The notes below the pieces were generated by a model. That model searched no databases, was not told where the DNA came from, and was given only the letters and a program-made list of their open reading frames with translations. A program made the position numbers and the translations under genes. DNA of 52,865 nucleotides from Flavobacteriales bacterium (GTDB lineage Bacteria; Bacteroidota; Bacteroidia; DT-38), in the NCBI GenBank assembly GCA_013214205.1, contig JABSPQ010000256.1, forward strand, positions 1 to 52,865. The letters are read 5' to 3'. The number at the start of each line of letters is the position of its first letter. Position 1 is the first letter of the stretch. Positions 36,790 to 45,047 of this stretch are shown piece by piece.

Positions 36790-37771
36790 TGTATTCAAAA
36801 TTTTAAGCGCACTAGTAATTGCATCGCTAATTGTTAGCTGTCAAACGGAAGAAACTCCCAAAAAATCAAAAAGTACCAAGTCTGCAAAACCTACTGTTGA
36901 AGTACCTGCTTTCAGCAGCGATTCTGCTTTTGTTTATGTGGAAGAGCAAGTTGCTTTTGGGCCTAGAGTGCCAAATTCTGATGCGCAGTTAGCATGTGCT
37001 AAATACCTTTCGGATAAACTAAAGTCGTTTGATTTTGAAGTAATTGAGCAGAAGGGTGAAGTACTTGCATACAATAAGAAAAAGCTAAGAATGATTAACA
37101 TCATTGGCAGGTACAAGCCAGAAAATCCGAGGAGAGTATTGCTTTTTGCTCATTGGGATACTCGGCACATTACAGATGCTGGTAGTGAAGATAAAGAGTC
37201 GCCTAGTGATGGTGCGAATGATGGTGGCAGCGGCATTGGTGTTTTGCTTGAAATTGCAAGACAAGTTCAACTTTCCGGATTAAATATTGGTTTAGATATT
37301 GTTTTTTTCGATACCGAAGATTACGGCCCTCCTTCAAACGTGCAAGTTGCAAATCGCAATGAGTTTTGGTGTTTAGGTTCGCAATACTGGGGGGCAAATA
37401 TGCCAATGGAAAATTACCGTTCACTTTATGGGATTGGCCTTGATATGGTTGGTGGTAAAGGGGCTGCTTTTCCTCGAGATGGTTATTCTGCCTCAACTGC
37501 TGGTTGGGTTCAAAAGAGAATATGGGACACCGCAAATAAAATAGGCTATTCCGAGTACTTCGTTTACCACAAGATAGGACCTCTTATTGACGATTATTTA
37601 TATGTAAATAAAGCCACAGGGATTCCATGTGTGGATATTATTAATAGTGATTTAAAACAGGGAGGTTTTGGAGATTTTTGGCACACTCATAATGATAATT
37701 TGAGTAATATTGATAAAGGTGCTTTGAAGGCTGTAGGACAAACGGTTATGCATGTAATATACAACGAGTAA
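36782..37771 (+). CDS. M28 family lipoprotein, glutaminyl-peptide cyclotransferase-like
   Basis: From the ATG at 36782 the protein has 329 residues and a lipoprotein signal with L-I-V-S-C (Cys19). The zinc-binding motifs of the M28/QC group are present: F-A-H-W-D-T-R (His-x-Asp), D-G-A-N-D-G-G-S-G (bridging Asp), D-T-E-D-Y-G-P (Glu), and the H-T-H-N-D near the C-terminus. The W-x-x-G-S-Q-Y-W segment is typical of glutaminyl cyclases, which turn N-terminal glutamine into pyroglutamate. An ordinary aminopeptidase of the same family is the alternative. The start lies inside the end of cysS and the stop is 2 bases before polA. In Bacteroidota many exported proteins begin with glutamine after signal cleavage, so a QC role in the periplasm is plausible. 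Confidence 0.82.
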   Translation: MNNVFKILSALVIASLIVSCQTEETPKKSKSTKSAKPTVEVPAFSSDSAFVYVEEQVAFGPRVPNSDAQLACAKYLSDKLKSFDFEVIEQKGEVLAYNKKKLRMINIIGRYKPENPRRVLLFAHWDTRHITDAGSEDKESPSDGANDGGSGIGVLLEIARQVQLSGLNIGLDIVFFDTEDYGPPSNVQVANRNEFWCLGSQYWGANMPMENYRSLYGIGLDMVGGKGAAFPRDGYSASTAGWVQKRIWDTANKIGYSEYFVYHKIGPLIDDYLYVNKATGIPCVDIINSDLKQGGFGDFWHTHNDNLSNIDKGALKAVGQTVMHVIYNE

Positions 37772-37773
37772 AG

Positions 37774-40545
37774 ATGGCTGAAGAAAAAAAACTATTTCTG
37801 TTAGATGCGTTTGCATTGATATATCGAGCTTATTTCGCCTTTAGTAAAAATCCGAGGTACAGCTCTACTGGCATGAATACTTCTGCCGTATTAGGATTTA
37901 CAAACACGCTTTACGAAGTACTTAGAAAGGAGAAGCCAACACACATTGCCGTGGTTTTCGACTTGCCAGGGGTTGGAATCAGAGAGGAGTACTATACCGA
38001 ATACAAAGCGAACAGAGAGAAAATGCCGGAGGATATTTCTATTGCAATACCTTACATAAAACGGGTAATAGAAGGTTTTAATATTCCAATAATTGCGAGC
38101 GAGGGTTATGAAGCTGATGACGTTATTGGTACGTTGGCTAAAATGGCTGAGAAAAAGGGGTTTCAAACGTATATGATGACGCCAGATAAGGATTTTGGTC
38201 AATTGGTTTCCGAGAATATATTCATGTACCGTCCGGGTCGTGGAGGGGGAGATGCAGAGGTTTGGGGGATTCCTGAGATTTGCAAAAAGTTCGACATTGA
38301 GCATCCGTTACAAGTAATAGACATTTTAGGTTTATGGGGCGATGCGGTAGATAACATTCCAGGGATTCCGGGAATTGGTGAGAAAACGTCGAAGATCCTT
38401 ATCAAGAAATACGGCAGCATCGAAAAACTGTTGGAGAATACCGAAGATCTTAAAGGAAAGCAGAAAGAAAACGTTGAGAACAATAAAGAGCAAGCTCTAA
38501 TGTCGAAACGACTGGCAACTATTTTATTAGATGCACCAGTTGAGTTAAACGAGAAAGAACTTTTACTTAAAGAGCCTAATGCCGAAGCGCTTACCAAACT
38601 GTTTAGCGAATTAGAATTCAGAACGCTTGCACAACGAATTTTAGGTACACCTATTAAAGTAGCCAAAGAAGAAGGCCAAATGGACCTATTTAGCTCTGCT
38701 GGGGCCGATGAGGCAGCTGCACCAAAAGAATTCAAAAACATTGAAAATACTGAGCATCAATACAATTTAATTTCAATAAAGGAAGGTAGAGAGTTCATAA
38801 TAAAAGAATTGTCGTTGCAAAAGCAGTTTTGCTTCGATACGGAAACCACCGGCATCGATCCACAATCGGCCGAAATTGTTGGAATCTCCTTTTCGTTTAG
38901 AGCACATCATGGATATTATATTCCACTTTCGGAAGATTTTGAAGAGGCCAAAGCTGTTTTAGCAGAATTTAAGGAACTGTTTGCTAATCCGAAAGTTCAG
39001 AAAATAGGTCAGAATATTAAATACGACATCTCTATCTTAAAAAGATATGATATTGAAGTGGTGGGCGACTTGTTCGATACGATGTTAGCGCATTATTTAA
39101 TTCAGCCCGATCAAAAGCACAACATGGACTTGTTGGCTGAAACTTACTTAAACTATTCGCTTGTTTCCATTGAGTCTTTGATAGGTAAAAAGGGTAGGAA
39201 TCAGAAAACCATGCGCGATATAGCGCCTGAGGAGGTTAAAGAATACGCAACCGAAGACGCCGATATTACTTACCAGCTTAGCGAATGCTTTAAGCCTTTA
39301 TTAAAAGAACATGGTTTAGAAAAGTTGTTTAACGAAGTTGAAGTTCCTCTTATTCCAGTACTTGCAAATATGGAAGCCGAGGGGATAATGTTGGATACAA
39401 AGGCGTTGTTGAACTATTCGAAAGAATTAGAGATAGACATTCAGAGGATTCAAGCTGACGTGTTAAAACTTGCTGGACAGGAATTTAATCTTGCTTCTCC
39501 TAAGCAATTAGGCGAAATCTTGTTTGATGTATTAAAAATTGATGACAAGGCAAAAAAGACGAAAACTGGTCAGTATGCTACAGGGGAGGAAGTTTTAGCG
39601 AAGCTAGAAGGGAAACATGAGATTATCCCTCAAATTCTTGATTTTAGATCGCTAAGTAAACTTAAGTCAACATATGTAGATGCTTTGCCCGAAATGGTAA
39701 ATGCAAGAACTAACCATGTACACACATCATACCTGCAAACGGTAGCAGCAACAGGTAGGTTAAGTTCTATTAACCCTAATCTTCAAAACATTCCGATAAG
39801 ATCAGACCGAGGAAGGGAAGTAAGAAAGGCATTTATACCGAGGAGTGATGAGTTTACTTTATTCTGCGCGGATTATTCTCAAGTAGAGCTTAGAATAATG
39901 GCCGAATTAAGTGGCGATACCGCAATGATTGATGCCTTTAAGAATAAAGTGGATATTCATTCGGCAACAGCTTCTAAAGTTTATCATGTTGACTTAAATG
40001 ATGTTGACGACACCATGAGAAGAAACGCCAAAATGGTAAATTTTGGAATTATCTACGGTATTTCGGCATTTGGTTTGGCTCAACGACTGAATATTAAAAG
40101 AGGTGAAGCCAAAGAAATTATTGAGAGTTATTTCGATCAATACCCAAAAATTAAGGAATACATGGAGTTGATTGTCGAAAAGGCTCGGGAACAGGGCTAT
40201 GTAGAGACTATTTTAGGGAGAAAGCGACATCTTAAAGACATTAATTCTCACAATGGAATCGTGAGGGGGTTTGCAGAGCGAAATGCAATAAATGCACCGA
40301 TTCAAGGTTCGGCCGCAGACATAATTAAGATCGCAATGATAAATATTAATAAAATTTTCAAAGAAAAAAACTTTAAATCTAAGATGCTTTTGCAAGTTCA
40401 TGATGAATTGGTTTTTGATTTATATAAGGAGGAAGAGGGTGTGGTTGAGCCTATTGTGATCGACTGCATGGAAAATTCGGTAAAAATGACCGTGCCACTT
40501 ATCGTGGAATCGGGAAAAGGAGTAAATTGGCTTTTGGCACATTAG
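37774..40545 (+). CDS. polA: DNA polymerase I
   Basis: The 923-residue protein has all three domains. The 5'-3' exonuclease is at about 1-300 (L-L-D-A-F-A-L-I-Y-R-A-Y-F, E-G-Y-E-A-D-D-V-I-G-T, P-D-K-D-F). The 3'-5' exonuclease is at about 330-520, with an intact D-T-E in F-D-T-E-T-T-G-I, so proofreading is likely retained. The polymerase is at about 540-923, with A-D-Y-S-Q-V-E-L-R (motif A), R-R-N-A-K-M-V-N-F-G-I-I-Y-G (motif B) and Q-V-H-D-E-L-V-F (motif C). It starts 2 bases after the M28 gene. Confidence 0.97.
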   Translation: MAEEKKLFLLDAFALIYRAYFAFSKNPRYSSTGMNTSAVLGFTNTLYEVLRKEKPTHIAVVFDLPGVGIREEYYTEYKANREKMPEDISIAIPYIKRVIEGFNIPIIASEGYEADDVIGTLAKMAEKKGFQTYMMTPDKDFGQLVSENIFMYRPGRGGGDAEVWGIPEICKKFDIEHPLQVIDILGLWGDAVDNIPGIPGIGEKTSKILIKKYGSIEKLLENTEDLKGKQKENVENNKEQALMSKRLATILLDAPVELNEKELLLKEPNAEALTKLFSELEFRTLAQRILGTPIKVAKEEGQMDLFSSAGADEAAAPKEFKNIENTEHQYNLISIKEGREFIIKELSLQKQFCFDTETTGIDPQSAEIVGISFSFRAHHGYYIPLSEDFEEAKAVLAEFKELFANPKVQKIGQNIKYDISILKRYDIEVVGDLFDTMLAHYLIQPDQKHNMDLLAETYLNYSLVSIESLIGKKGRNQKTMRDIAPEEVKEYATEDADITYQLSECFKPLLKEHGLEKLFNEVEVPLIPVLANMEAEGIMLDTKALLNYSKELEIDIQRIQADVLKLAGQEFNLASPKQLGEILFDVLKIDDKAKKTKTGQYATGEEVLAKLEGKHEIIPQILDFRSLSKLKSTYVDALPEMVNARTNHVHTSYLQTVAATGRLSSINPNLQNIPIRSDRGREVRKAFIPRSDEFTLFCADYSQVELRIMAELSGDTAMIDAFKNKVDIHSATASKVYHVDLNDVDDTMRRNAKMVNFGIIYGISAFGLAQRLNIKRGEAKEIIESYFDQYPKIKEYMELIVEKAREQGYVETILGRKRHLKDINSHNGIVRGFAERNAINAPIQGSAADIIKIAMININKIFKEKNFKSKMLLQVHDELVFDLYKEEEGVVEPIVIDCMENSVKMTVPLIVESGKGVNWLLAH

Positions 40546-40587
40546 GTAACCTTTTGAGTTGAAAAACGATAAATAGTAATAATTTTT

Positions 40588-40595
40588 TATATTTG
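40588..40595 (+). promoter_or_regulatory. candidate -7 box of the lipoprotein gene at 40634
   Basis: TATATTTG matches TAnnTTTG and lies 38 bases before the ATG at 40634. A TTG occurs 26 bases upstream, slightly beyond the normal spacing. It suggests that the two genes after polA have their own promoter. Confidence 0.35.
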
Positions 40596-40633
40596 TTCAG
40601 TACTATACTGGTATCTAACCTTAATCGAGTATT

Positions 40634-41569
40634 ATGAAAATAACATCAGGAAACAACGTTTTATATATTGTTCTAATTCAATTGTCATTATTTTTTGCGA
40701 TTGGATGTGGTTCAGAGTCGGAAGATTCTGATAGCGAAGATGCGTCTGGAGACGTAGAAATGACAGACGAGGGAGCTACATCGGATGATGCAAAAGATGA
40801 GTCTATCCAACAGAGTTCAGAAAATATTTTTTACGCTATTCCTTCTCCAATAGAGATGGCAGCGATCATTAAGAGAACAGGAGCTACTTACTCTGGCGAT
40901 ATACTAAATAGTCCAGATAACGTAGATAACTACTCTACAAACAGTTCTAAAGCGCTAAATTTAGGCATCTATGGTGCAGATTTAAGTTATACTAGCATCT
41001 TCGGGCAAACACAAGAATCGATGAAGTATTTTTCTGCTGCTAAAACATTGGCAGACGGATTAGGTATAACAAGTGCGTTTTCTGCTGATAACGTATATAA
41101 AATTCAGCAAAACCTTGGAAACAAGGACACATTGATTGAAATTATTTCAGAGTCGTATTGGAATTCAGAATCATATCTTAAAGAAAATGATAGAGCGGAT
41201 GTATCTGCTATCATTATTACTGGGGGATGGATAGAAGGATTGTACATCGCTGCTCAACTTGCTGCTCAAACACCCGACAATAAAGAAGTTTTGGATAGAG
41301 TTGCAGAACAAAAATTATCGTTGGAAGATTTAGTTAAGTTACTAGATGGCTTTGATGATGAGGATGTGAATTCAGTTAAAGCTCAATTGGCAGAATTGAA
41401 AGCATTGTTTGACGAGGTGGATATTTCTTACGGTGAAAACCAAGTAAAGAAAAACGAAGAAACCAAAGTTACTAGCATTACTACACAAAGTAAAGTTGTA
41501 ATAGCTCCTGAATTACTTGCCAAGATTACTGAAAAAATCGGAAGCATTAGAAACGGAATTGTTAATTAA
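40634..41569 (+). CDS. acidic lipoprotein of unknown function
   Basis: The 311-residue protein has a lipoprotein signal with F-A-I-G-C and lipid-attached Cys25, followed by an acidic Ser/Asp/Glu linker (about 27-60). The folded part is alpha-helical (Y-A-I-P-S-P-I-E-M-A, L-N-L-G-I-Y-G-A-D-L-S-Y, I-I-T-G-G-W-I-E-G-L-Y). It resembles widespread but uncharacterised Bacteroidota lipoproteins. No catalytic motif is seen. The gene at 41591 follows by 21 bases and shares a terminator, so the two exported proteins are likely produced together. Confidence 0.75.
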   Translation: MKITSGNNVLYIVLIQLSLFFAIGCGSESEDSDSEDASGDVEMTDEGATSDDAKDESIQQSSENIFYAIPSPIEMAAIIKRTGATYSGDILNSPDNVDNYSTNSSKALNLGIYGADLSYTSIFGQTQESMKYFSAAKTLADGLGITSAFSADNVYKIQQNLGNKDTLIEIISESYWNSESYLKENDRADVSAIIITGGWIEGLYIAAQLAAQTPDNKEVLDRVAEQKLSLEDLVKLLDGFDDEDVNSVKAQLAELKALFDEVDISYGENQVKKNEETKVTSITTQSKVVIAPELLAKITEKIGSIRNGIVN

Positions 41570-41590
41570 TACTTATTAATTATTTAGAAC

Positions 41591-42031
41591 ATGAATAAAG
41601 CTAAGATATATGTAATGCTGGCGTCTGCCTTTTTGATGATCGCTGGATTTAGTTTAAATGCTGATGCACAATGCAAATCTTTTACAAAAAAGAAATGTGT
41701 ACCTAAATTGGCTCCTTACATCCACAACGGACAATTTAATAGTGCTGTAATTGCTTCAGGTGAAACTGTAGAAATTGGAATGGTATTTTACAAAGGACAA
41801 GATTATAGAATCTTGGTTGGATCGCAAGAAGTATTAGGTGATGTTGTTTTCAAATTACTCGACGGTAGTGGAAAAGAACTTTACACGAACAGTGGACAAG
41901 AGAAAATCTTCGATTTTAACGTAGATGCTACCCAAAGGCTTACAATTCGTATTAAGGCTCCTAAGTCGGATACAAATACAGGAATTACGCCAAGTGGTTG
42001 TATTTCGCTTTTAATTGGTTTTAGAGACTAA
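41591..42031 (+). CDS. exported protein of unknown function
   Basis: The 146-residue protein has a signal peptide (K-A-K-I-Y-V-M-L, ending A-D-A-Q) and two cysteines right after cleavage (C-K-S-F and K-K-C-V-P) plus one near the C-terminus (S-G-C-I-S), allowing a disulfide. The mature part is beta-rich with a jelly-roll-like alternation (V-V-F-K-L-L-D-G-S-G-K-E-L-Y, L-T-I-R-I-K-A-P). No family is recognised. It is the last gene of the plus-strand run, followed by an intrinsic terminator. Confidence 0.75.
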   Translation: MNKAKIYVMLASAFLMIAGFSLNADAQCKSFTKKKCVPKLAPYIHNGQFNSAVIASGETVEIGMVFYKGQDYRILVGSQEVLGDVVFKLLDGSGKELYTNSGQEKIFDFNVDATQRLTIRIKAPKSDTNTGITPSGCISLLIGFRD

Positions 42032-42060
42032 TTTCTAAGCCTTTTTCAGCAATGTTATTT

Positions 42061-42096
42061 AATTACCACATCTTTTGATGTGGTAATTTTTTTTGG
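42061..42096 (+). terminator. intrinsic terminator after the 41591 gene
   Basis: AATTACCACATC (42061-42072) and GATGTGGTAATT (42077-42088) form a perfect 12-bp stem with a T4 loop, directly followed by a T-run. It lies 30 bases after the stop codon at 42031. Confidence 0.9.
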
Positions 42097-42325
42097 ATAA
42101 TTCCAGATCTACATAAACTCTTCTTTATAATATGGTGACAATCCTGTTCTAGGATCATTTACATCGATTTGGGTTCTATTAGGTTGAAATTTGAGATTAG
42201 ATTACTGTAAGCTGCTAAAAACGGGCAATAAGGTCAACTACATCATCCAAAATAATTGTAATGTAACCTGTTAAACTTAATGGGATGGCGTTCGGGAACT
42301 CGAACTAAACGTTGTAAAATAAATG

Positions 42326-42365
42326 ATCCCCTGTTTATAGTAATAAATTGTTATAAACAGGGGAT
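42326..42365 (-). terminator. intrinsic terminator after the trans-sulfuration gene
   Basis: ATCCCCTGTTTATA (42326-42339) and its reverse complement (42352-42365) form a perfect 14-bp stem with a 12-base loop. In the minus direction it is followed by T-rich sequence (ATTTATTTTA) and it sits 40 bases beyond the stop of the gene at 42406. Confidence 0.8.
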
Positions 42366-42405
42366 TCAAGTAATTCTTAATAAGAAGTAAAGCTATTTAA
42401 ACTTC

Positions 42406-43551
42406 TTAGATATGGCTCAAAGCTTGATCTATGTCAGCTATAAGATCATTAATATCTTCGATACCAACACTTAATCTAACCAACGACTCAACAACTCCAC
42501 TTTTCTCTCTAACTTCTTTCGGAATAGCGGCGTGTGTCATTGTAGCTGGATGAGAACATAAAGATTCAACACCACCTAACGACTCAGCTAAAGAAAATAC
42601 TTTAACGTTAGATAAGAATGTATGAGCATCTTTCAAAGTGTCGCTTTTTGTAGTAAACGAAATGGTTCCACCGAAACCTCTCATTTGCTTTTTAGCAATT
42701 TCGTGGTTGGCATGGTCTTCAAATCCTGGCCAGTAAACCTTATCCACTTTAGGGTGGTTTTTTAAATGCTTAGCTAGTACAGCTGCGTTTTCGCAATGAC
42801 GTTGCATTCTTAAGTGCAAAGTTTTAATTCCTCTTAACACTAAAAACGAATCCATTGGGCCACAAACTGCGCCACAAGTGTTCTGAATAAATGCTAATTT
42901 TTCTTGTAAACCATCGTCGTTACAAATAATTGCCCCCATTACTACATCCGAATGACCTGAAATGTATTTGGTGATAGAGTGCGTTACAATATCAGCACCT
43001 AAATCCATTGGGTTTTGTAAGTAAGGCGAAGCAAAAGTATTGTCAACAACTAAAGTTAAATTGTTGCTTTTAGAGATCTCTGCTACAGCCACAATGTCAA
43101 TGATGTTCATCATTGGGTTTGTAGGAGTTTCAACCCAAAGCATCTTTGTTTTGTCGTTTATTTTTTCCTTGATCGCCTCTAGGTCGTTCATTGGCACAAA
43201 ATGGAACACAATGCCGTAAGCCTTAAAAATCGTTTCGAAAATTCTGTAACTACCACCATATAAATCGTTGGTGGAAACAACTTCGTCGCCAGGGCTCAAT
43301 AATTTCATTACTGCATCTGTAGCAGCCATACCGCTACCGAAACATAAACCATACTTCGCATTTTCTAAAGTCGCTAAGTTTTTCTCTAACGTATGTCGAG
43401 TAGGGTTTTGCGTTCTAGAATATTCATAACCTTTGTGCTCACCAGGAGTTGATTGCACATATGTAGAAGTTTGATAGATAGGAGTCATTATTGCTCCTGT
43501 AGCCGAGTCTGGTTCGATTTCAGCGTGAATTGCTTTAGTTCCGAATTTCAT
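42406..43551 (-). CDS. trans-sulfuration PLP enzyme (cystathionine gamma-synthase/lyase type)
   Basis: The 381-residue protein belongs to the Cys/Met metabolism PLP family. It has Y-E-Y-S-R-T-Q-N-P-T (43-52), F-G-S-G-M-A-A (71-77), V-V-D-N-T-F-A-S-P-Y (168-177) and the PLP lysine Lys195 in H-S-I-T-K-Y-I-S-G-H. The C-terminal S-L-G-G-V-E-S-L and R-L-S-V-G-I-E pattern fits cystathionine gamma-synthase or gamma-lyase; sequence inspection alone does not separate them. It acts in the cytoplasm in homocysteine/cysteine interconversion. It appears monocistronic, with its own terminator; the upstream flippase gene is 56 bases away. Confidence 0.88.
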   Translation of the reverse strand: MKFGTKAIHAEIEPDSATGAIMTPIYQTSTYVQSTPGEHKGYEYSRTQNPTRHTLEKNLATLENAKYGLCFGSGMAATDAVMKLLSPGDEVVSTNDLYGGSYRIFETIFKAYGIVFHFVPMNDLEAIKEKINDKTKMLWVETPTNPMMNIIDIVAVAEISKSNNLTLVVDNTFASPYLQNPMDLGADIVTHSITKYISGHSDVVMGAIICNDDGLQEKLAFIQNTCGAVCGPMDSFLVLRGIKTLHLRMQRHCENAAVLAKHLKNHPKVDKVYWPGFEDHANHEIAKKQMRGFGGTISFTTKSDTLKDAHTFLSNVKVFSLAESLGGVESLCSHPATMTHAAIPKEVREKSGVVESLVRLSVGIEDINDLIADIDQALSHI

Positions 43552-43607
43552 TTTTTTTTACGTGTTAATTTTCGCGAAGCAAAAAAACGAATAAACTATT
43601 GGTATAT

Positions 43608-44663
43608 CTAGGTTTTTGCGAACTTTCTTTTAGTCCAAGTGGATAAAACGTAAGCACCTAAAAACAAATAAGGATAAAAAGTAACCGCTCTCCATAATAC
43701 TGCAAGTGAATTAATATTGGAAAAATCGGTTAACCCATCCAGCATAACAACAAAAACAGTTTCTGCTATGCCAGCTCCACCTGGCGTTGGTGCAATTAAC
43801 ATAATGATCCACATTACCAATTGCTTAGCGATAAGAAGTCCGTAATCGGAGATTGAAACAAAAATTAAAATCACAAAAATGAGCACGCTGTACCTAGCAA
43901 TCCACGAGCTAAAAGTTGCAAATATTAGCTTGAGCCAAAACGATAAGGGCCGGTGTTTAAGTTCTTTTGAACTGTCTAATAAATCAGTGCTATACTTTTG
44001 TCCGATTTTTTCCCATTTTTTGAAAACAGGAATTCGAAATGCGAGTAAAATGATTTTCTGAATAAGTTGAGGTGCAAGAAATAAAGCTATGAAAAGCACC
44101 ACAAATAGTAAAACGATAAAACCATAGCCAGCATAAAAAATGTATTCAATTGGTTGTTGCCAGTTACCAAAAGTTAAATTCGAATTGAGTTCAAAAACTT
44201 CAAAGTGCCCCACTGAAAAAATGAATAGAGGGGCAAAAATTATTAGAAATAATTCGTCGAGGAGGGCCGTAATCATCACCATGGCGGTGCTTTTACCTGC
44301 AGGAATTCCTTCTTTGTAAAGGATGTAAAAAGCCACAGATGACCCGCCAACAACAGATGGTGTAACGGCCGAAGCGAATTCCCAAAGCATAATTACATTG
44401 AAAGAATTTTTCCAACTGATGGCTTTGTCTGTTAAAATTCGGATGCGATACATGTAAGCCAAGTCTCTAATACCGGCTAAAATAATAATTGCAACAATAA
44501 ATAATAACGTATTTATTGTCCAATTAATACAGGGCCACCCTACGGTGCTAAGTTCTTCTTGAAGTAGATAATAGGAGATTCCAAAGCCGAATAAAATCGG
44601 AAGAATAATCATTCGTAATCGAAGCACTCTTTTTGCTTCTTTATTTGCACCTGGAATGCTCAT
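43608..44663 (-). CDS. flippase-like membrane protein (LPG synthase TM/UPF0104 family)
   Basis: The 351-residue polytopic protein has about eight membrane segments and the family motifs T-P-S-V-V-G-G-S-S-V-A-F-Y (near 110-122, from the A-S-A-V-T-P-S-V start) and A-P-T-P-G-G-A-G-I-A-E (near 292-302), both typical of lysylphosphatidylglycerol synthase TM-domain proteins such as AglD/YbhN. The soluble synthase domain is missing, so it is not a full MprF. A role in lipid or lipid-linked sugar translocation is inferred. It is divergent from the ArsC-like gene, with overlapping 5' regions. Confidence 0.85.
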   Translation of the reverse strand: MSIPGANKEAKRVLRLRMIILPILFGFGISYYLLQEELSTVGWPCINWTINTLLFIVAIIILAGIRDLAYMYRIRILTDKAISWKNSFNVIMLWEFASAVTPSVVGGSSVAFYILYKEGIPAGKSTAMVMITALLDELFLIIFAPLFIFSVGHFEVFELNSNLTFGNWQQPIEYIFYAGYGFIVLLFVVLFIALFLAPQLIQKIILLAFRIPVFKKWEKIGQKYSTDLLDSSKELKHRPLSFWLKLIFATFSSWIARYSVLIFVILIFVSISDYGLLIAKQLVMWIIMLIAPTPGGAGIAETVFVVMLDGLTDFSNINSLAVLWRAVTFYPYLFLGAYVLSTWTKRKFAKT

Positions 44664-44675
44664 TGCTTATTTACT

Positions 44676-44683
44676 TAATTTTG
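44676..44683 (+). promoter_or_regulatory. candidate -7 box of the ArsC-like gene
   Basis: TAATTTTG matches TAnnTTTG, 14 bases before the ATG at 44698. The -33 region is weak (CTG at 44651-44653). Since the longer in-frame start lies upstream of this box, it supports the ATG at 44698. Confidence 0.3.
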
Positions 44684-44697
44684 GACAACGAATAATT

Positions 44698-45045
44698 ATG
44701 AAAAAAATATATCATCTAGCTTCTTGCTCAACTTGTGTTCGTATTATTAAGGAACTCGATCCGGATTCTAATTACGAGTTACAGGATATTAAAAGTAATA
44801 AAATAACAGAGGAGCAAATAGAAGAAATGCATGCTTTAAGCAATTCTTATGAAGATATTTTTAGCCGAAAAGCCATGAAATACAGGGCTATGAACTTGGG
44901 AGAAAAAGATTTATCTGAAGCAGGTTACCGTCAACTTATTCTGGATGAGTACACTTTCTTAAAAAGACCGGTAATCATCATCAACGATCAAATTTTTATT
45001 GGTAATTCCAAGAAAAACGTTGAGTTGGCAAAGGCTGCTATGTAA
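44698..45045 (+). CDS. ArsC/Spx-family thioredoxin-fold protein
   Basis: The 115-residue protein starts at the ATG at 44698; the open frame also extends 14 codons further upstream without support. It has L-A-S-C-S-T-C-V-R at residues 6-14 (CxxC-type active site of the Spx/YffB/ArsC group), D-I-K-S-N-K-I-T-E-E-Q-I, then F-S-R-K-A-M-K-Y-R and L-K-R-P-V-I-I-I-N near the end. These fit an arsenate reductase-like or Spx-like redox protein; the true substrate is not evident and no ars genes are nearby. A DMT transporter gene follows by 2 bases. Confidence 0.85.
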   Translation: MKKIYHLASCSTCVRIIKELDPDSNYELQDIKSNKITEEQIEEMHALSNSYEDIFSRKAMKYRAMNLGEKDLSEAGYRQLILDEYTFLKRPVIIINDQIFIGNSKKNVELAKAAM

Positions 45046-45047
45046 TC

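Larger units (their letters stand above)
42032..42405. other. intergenic region with facing terminators
   Basis: The stretch lies between two convergent genes. It holds a terminator for each (42061-42096 and 42326-42365) and about 220 bases between them, in which I see no gene; a short GTTCG...CGAAC inverted repeat at 42290-42305 has no assigned role. Confidence 0.6.

Noticed and set aside
37891-38741. Two minus-strand frames of 137 and 180 codons inside polA
   Set aside because: They lie fully within polA coding sequence and show no family features; they are antisense shadows.
42287-42307. GTTCGGGAACTCGAAC-type inverted repeat that looked like part of a tRNA arm
   Set aside because: No acceptor stem, D-arm or anticodon loop can be drawn around it, so it is not a tRNA gene.
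43552-43607. SAM riboswitch before the trans-sulfuration gene
   Set aside because: The gap is only 56 bases and contains no SAM-I or SAM-II-like pairing.
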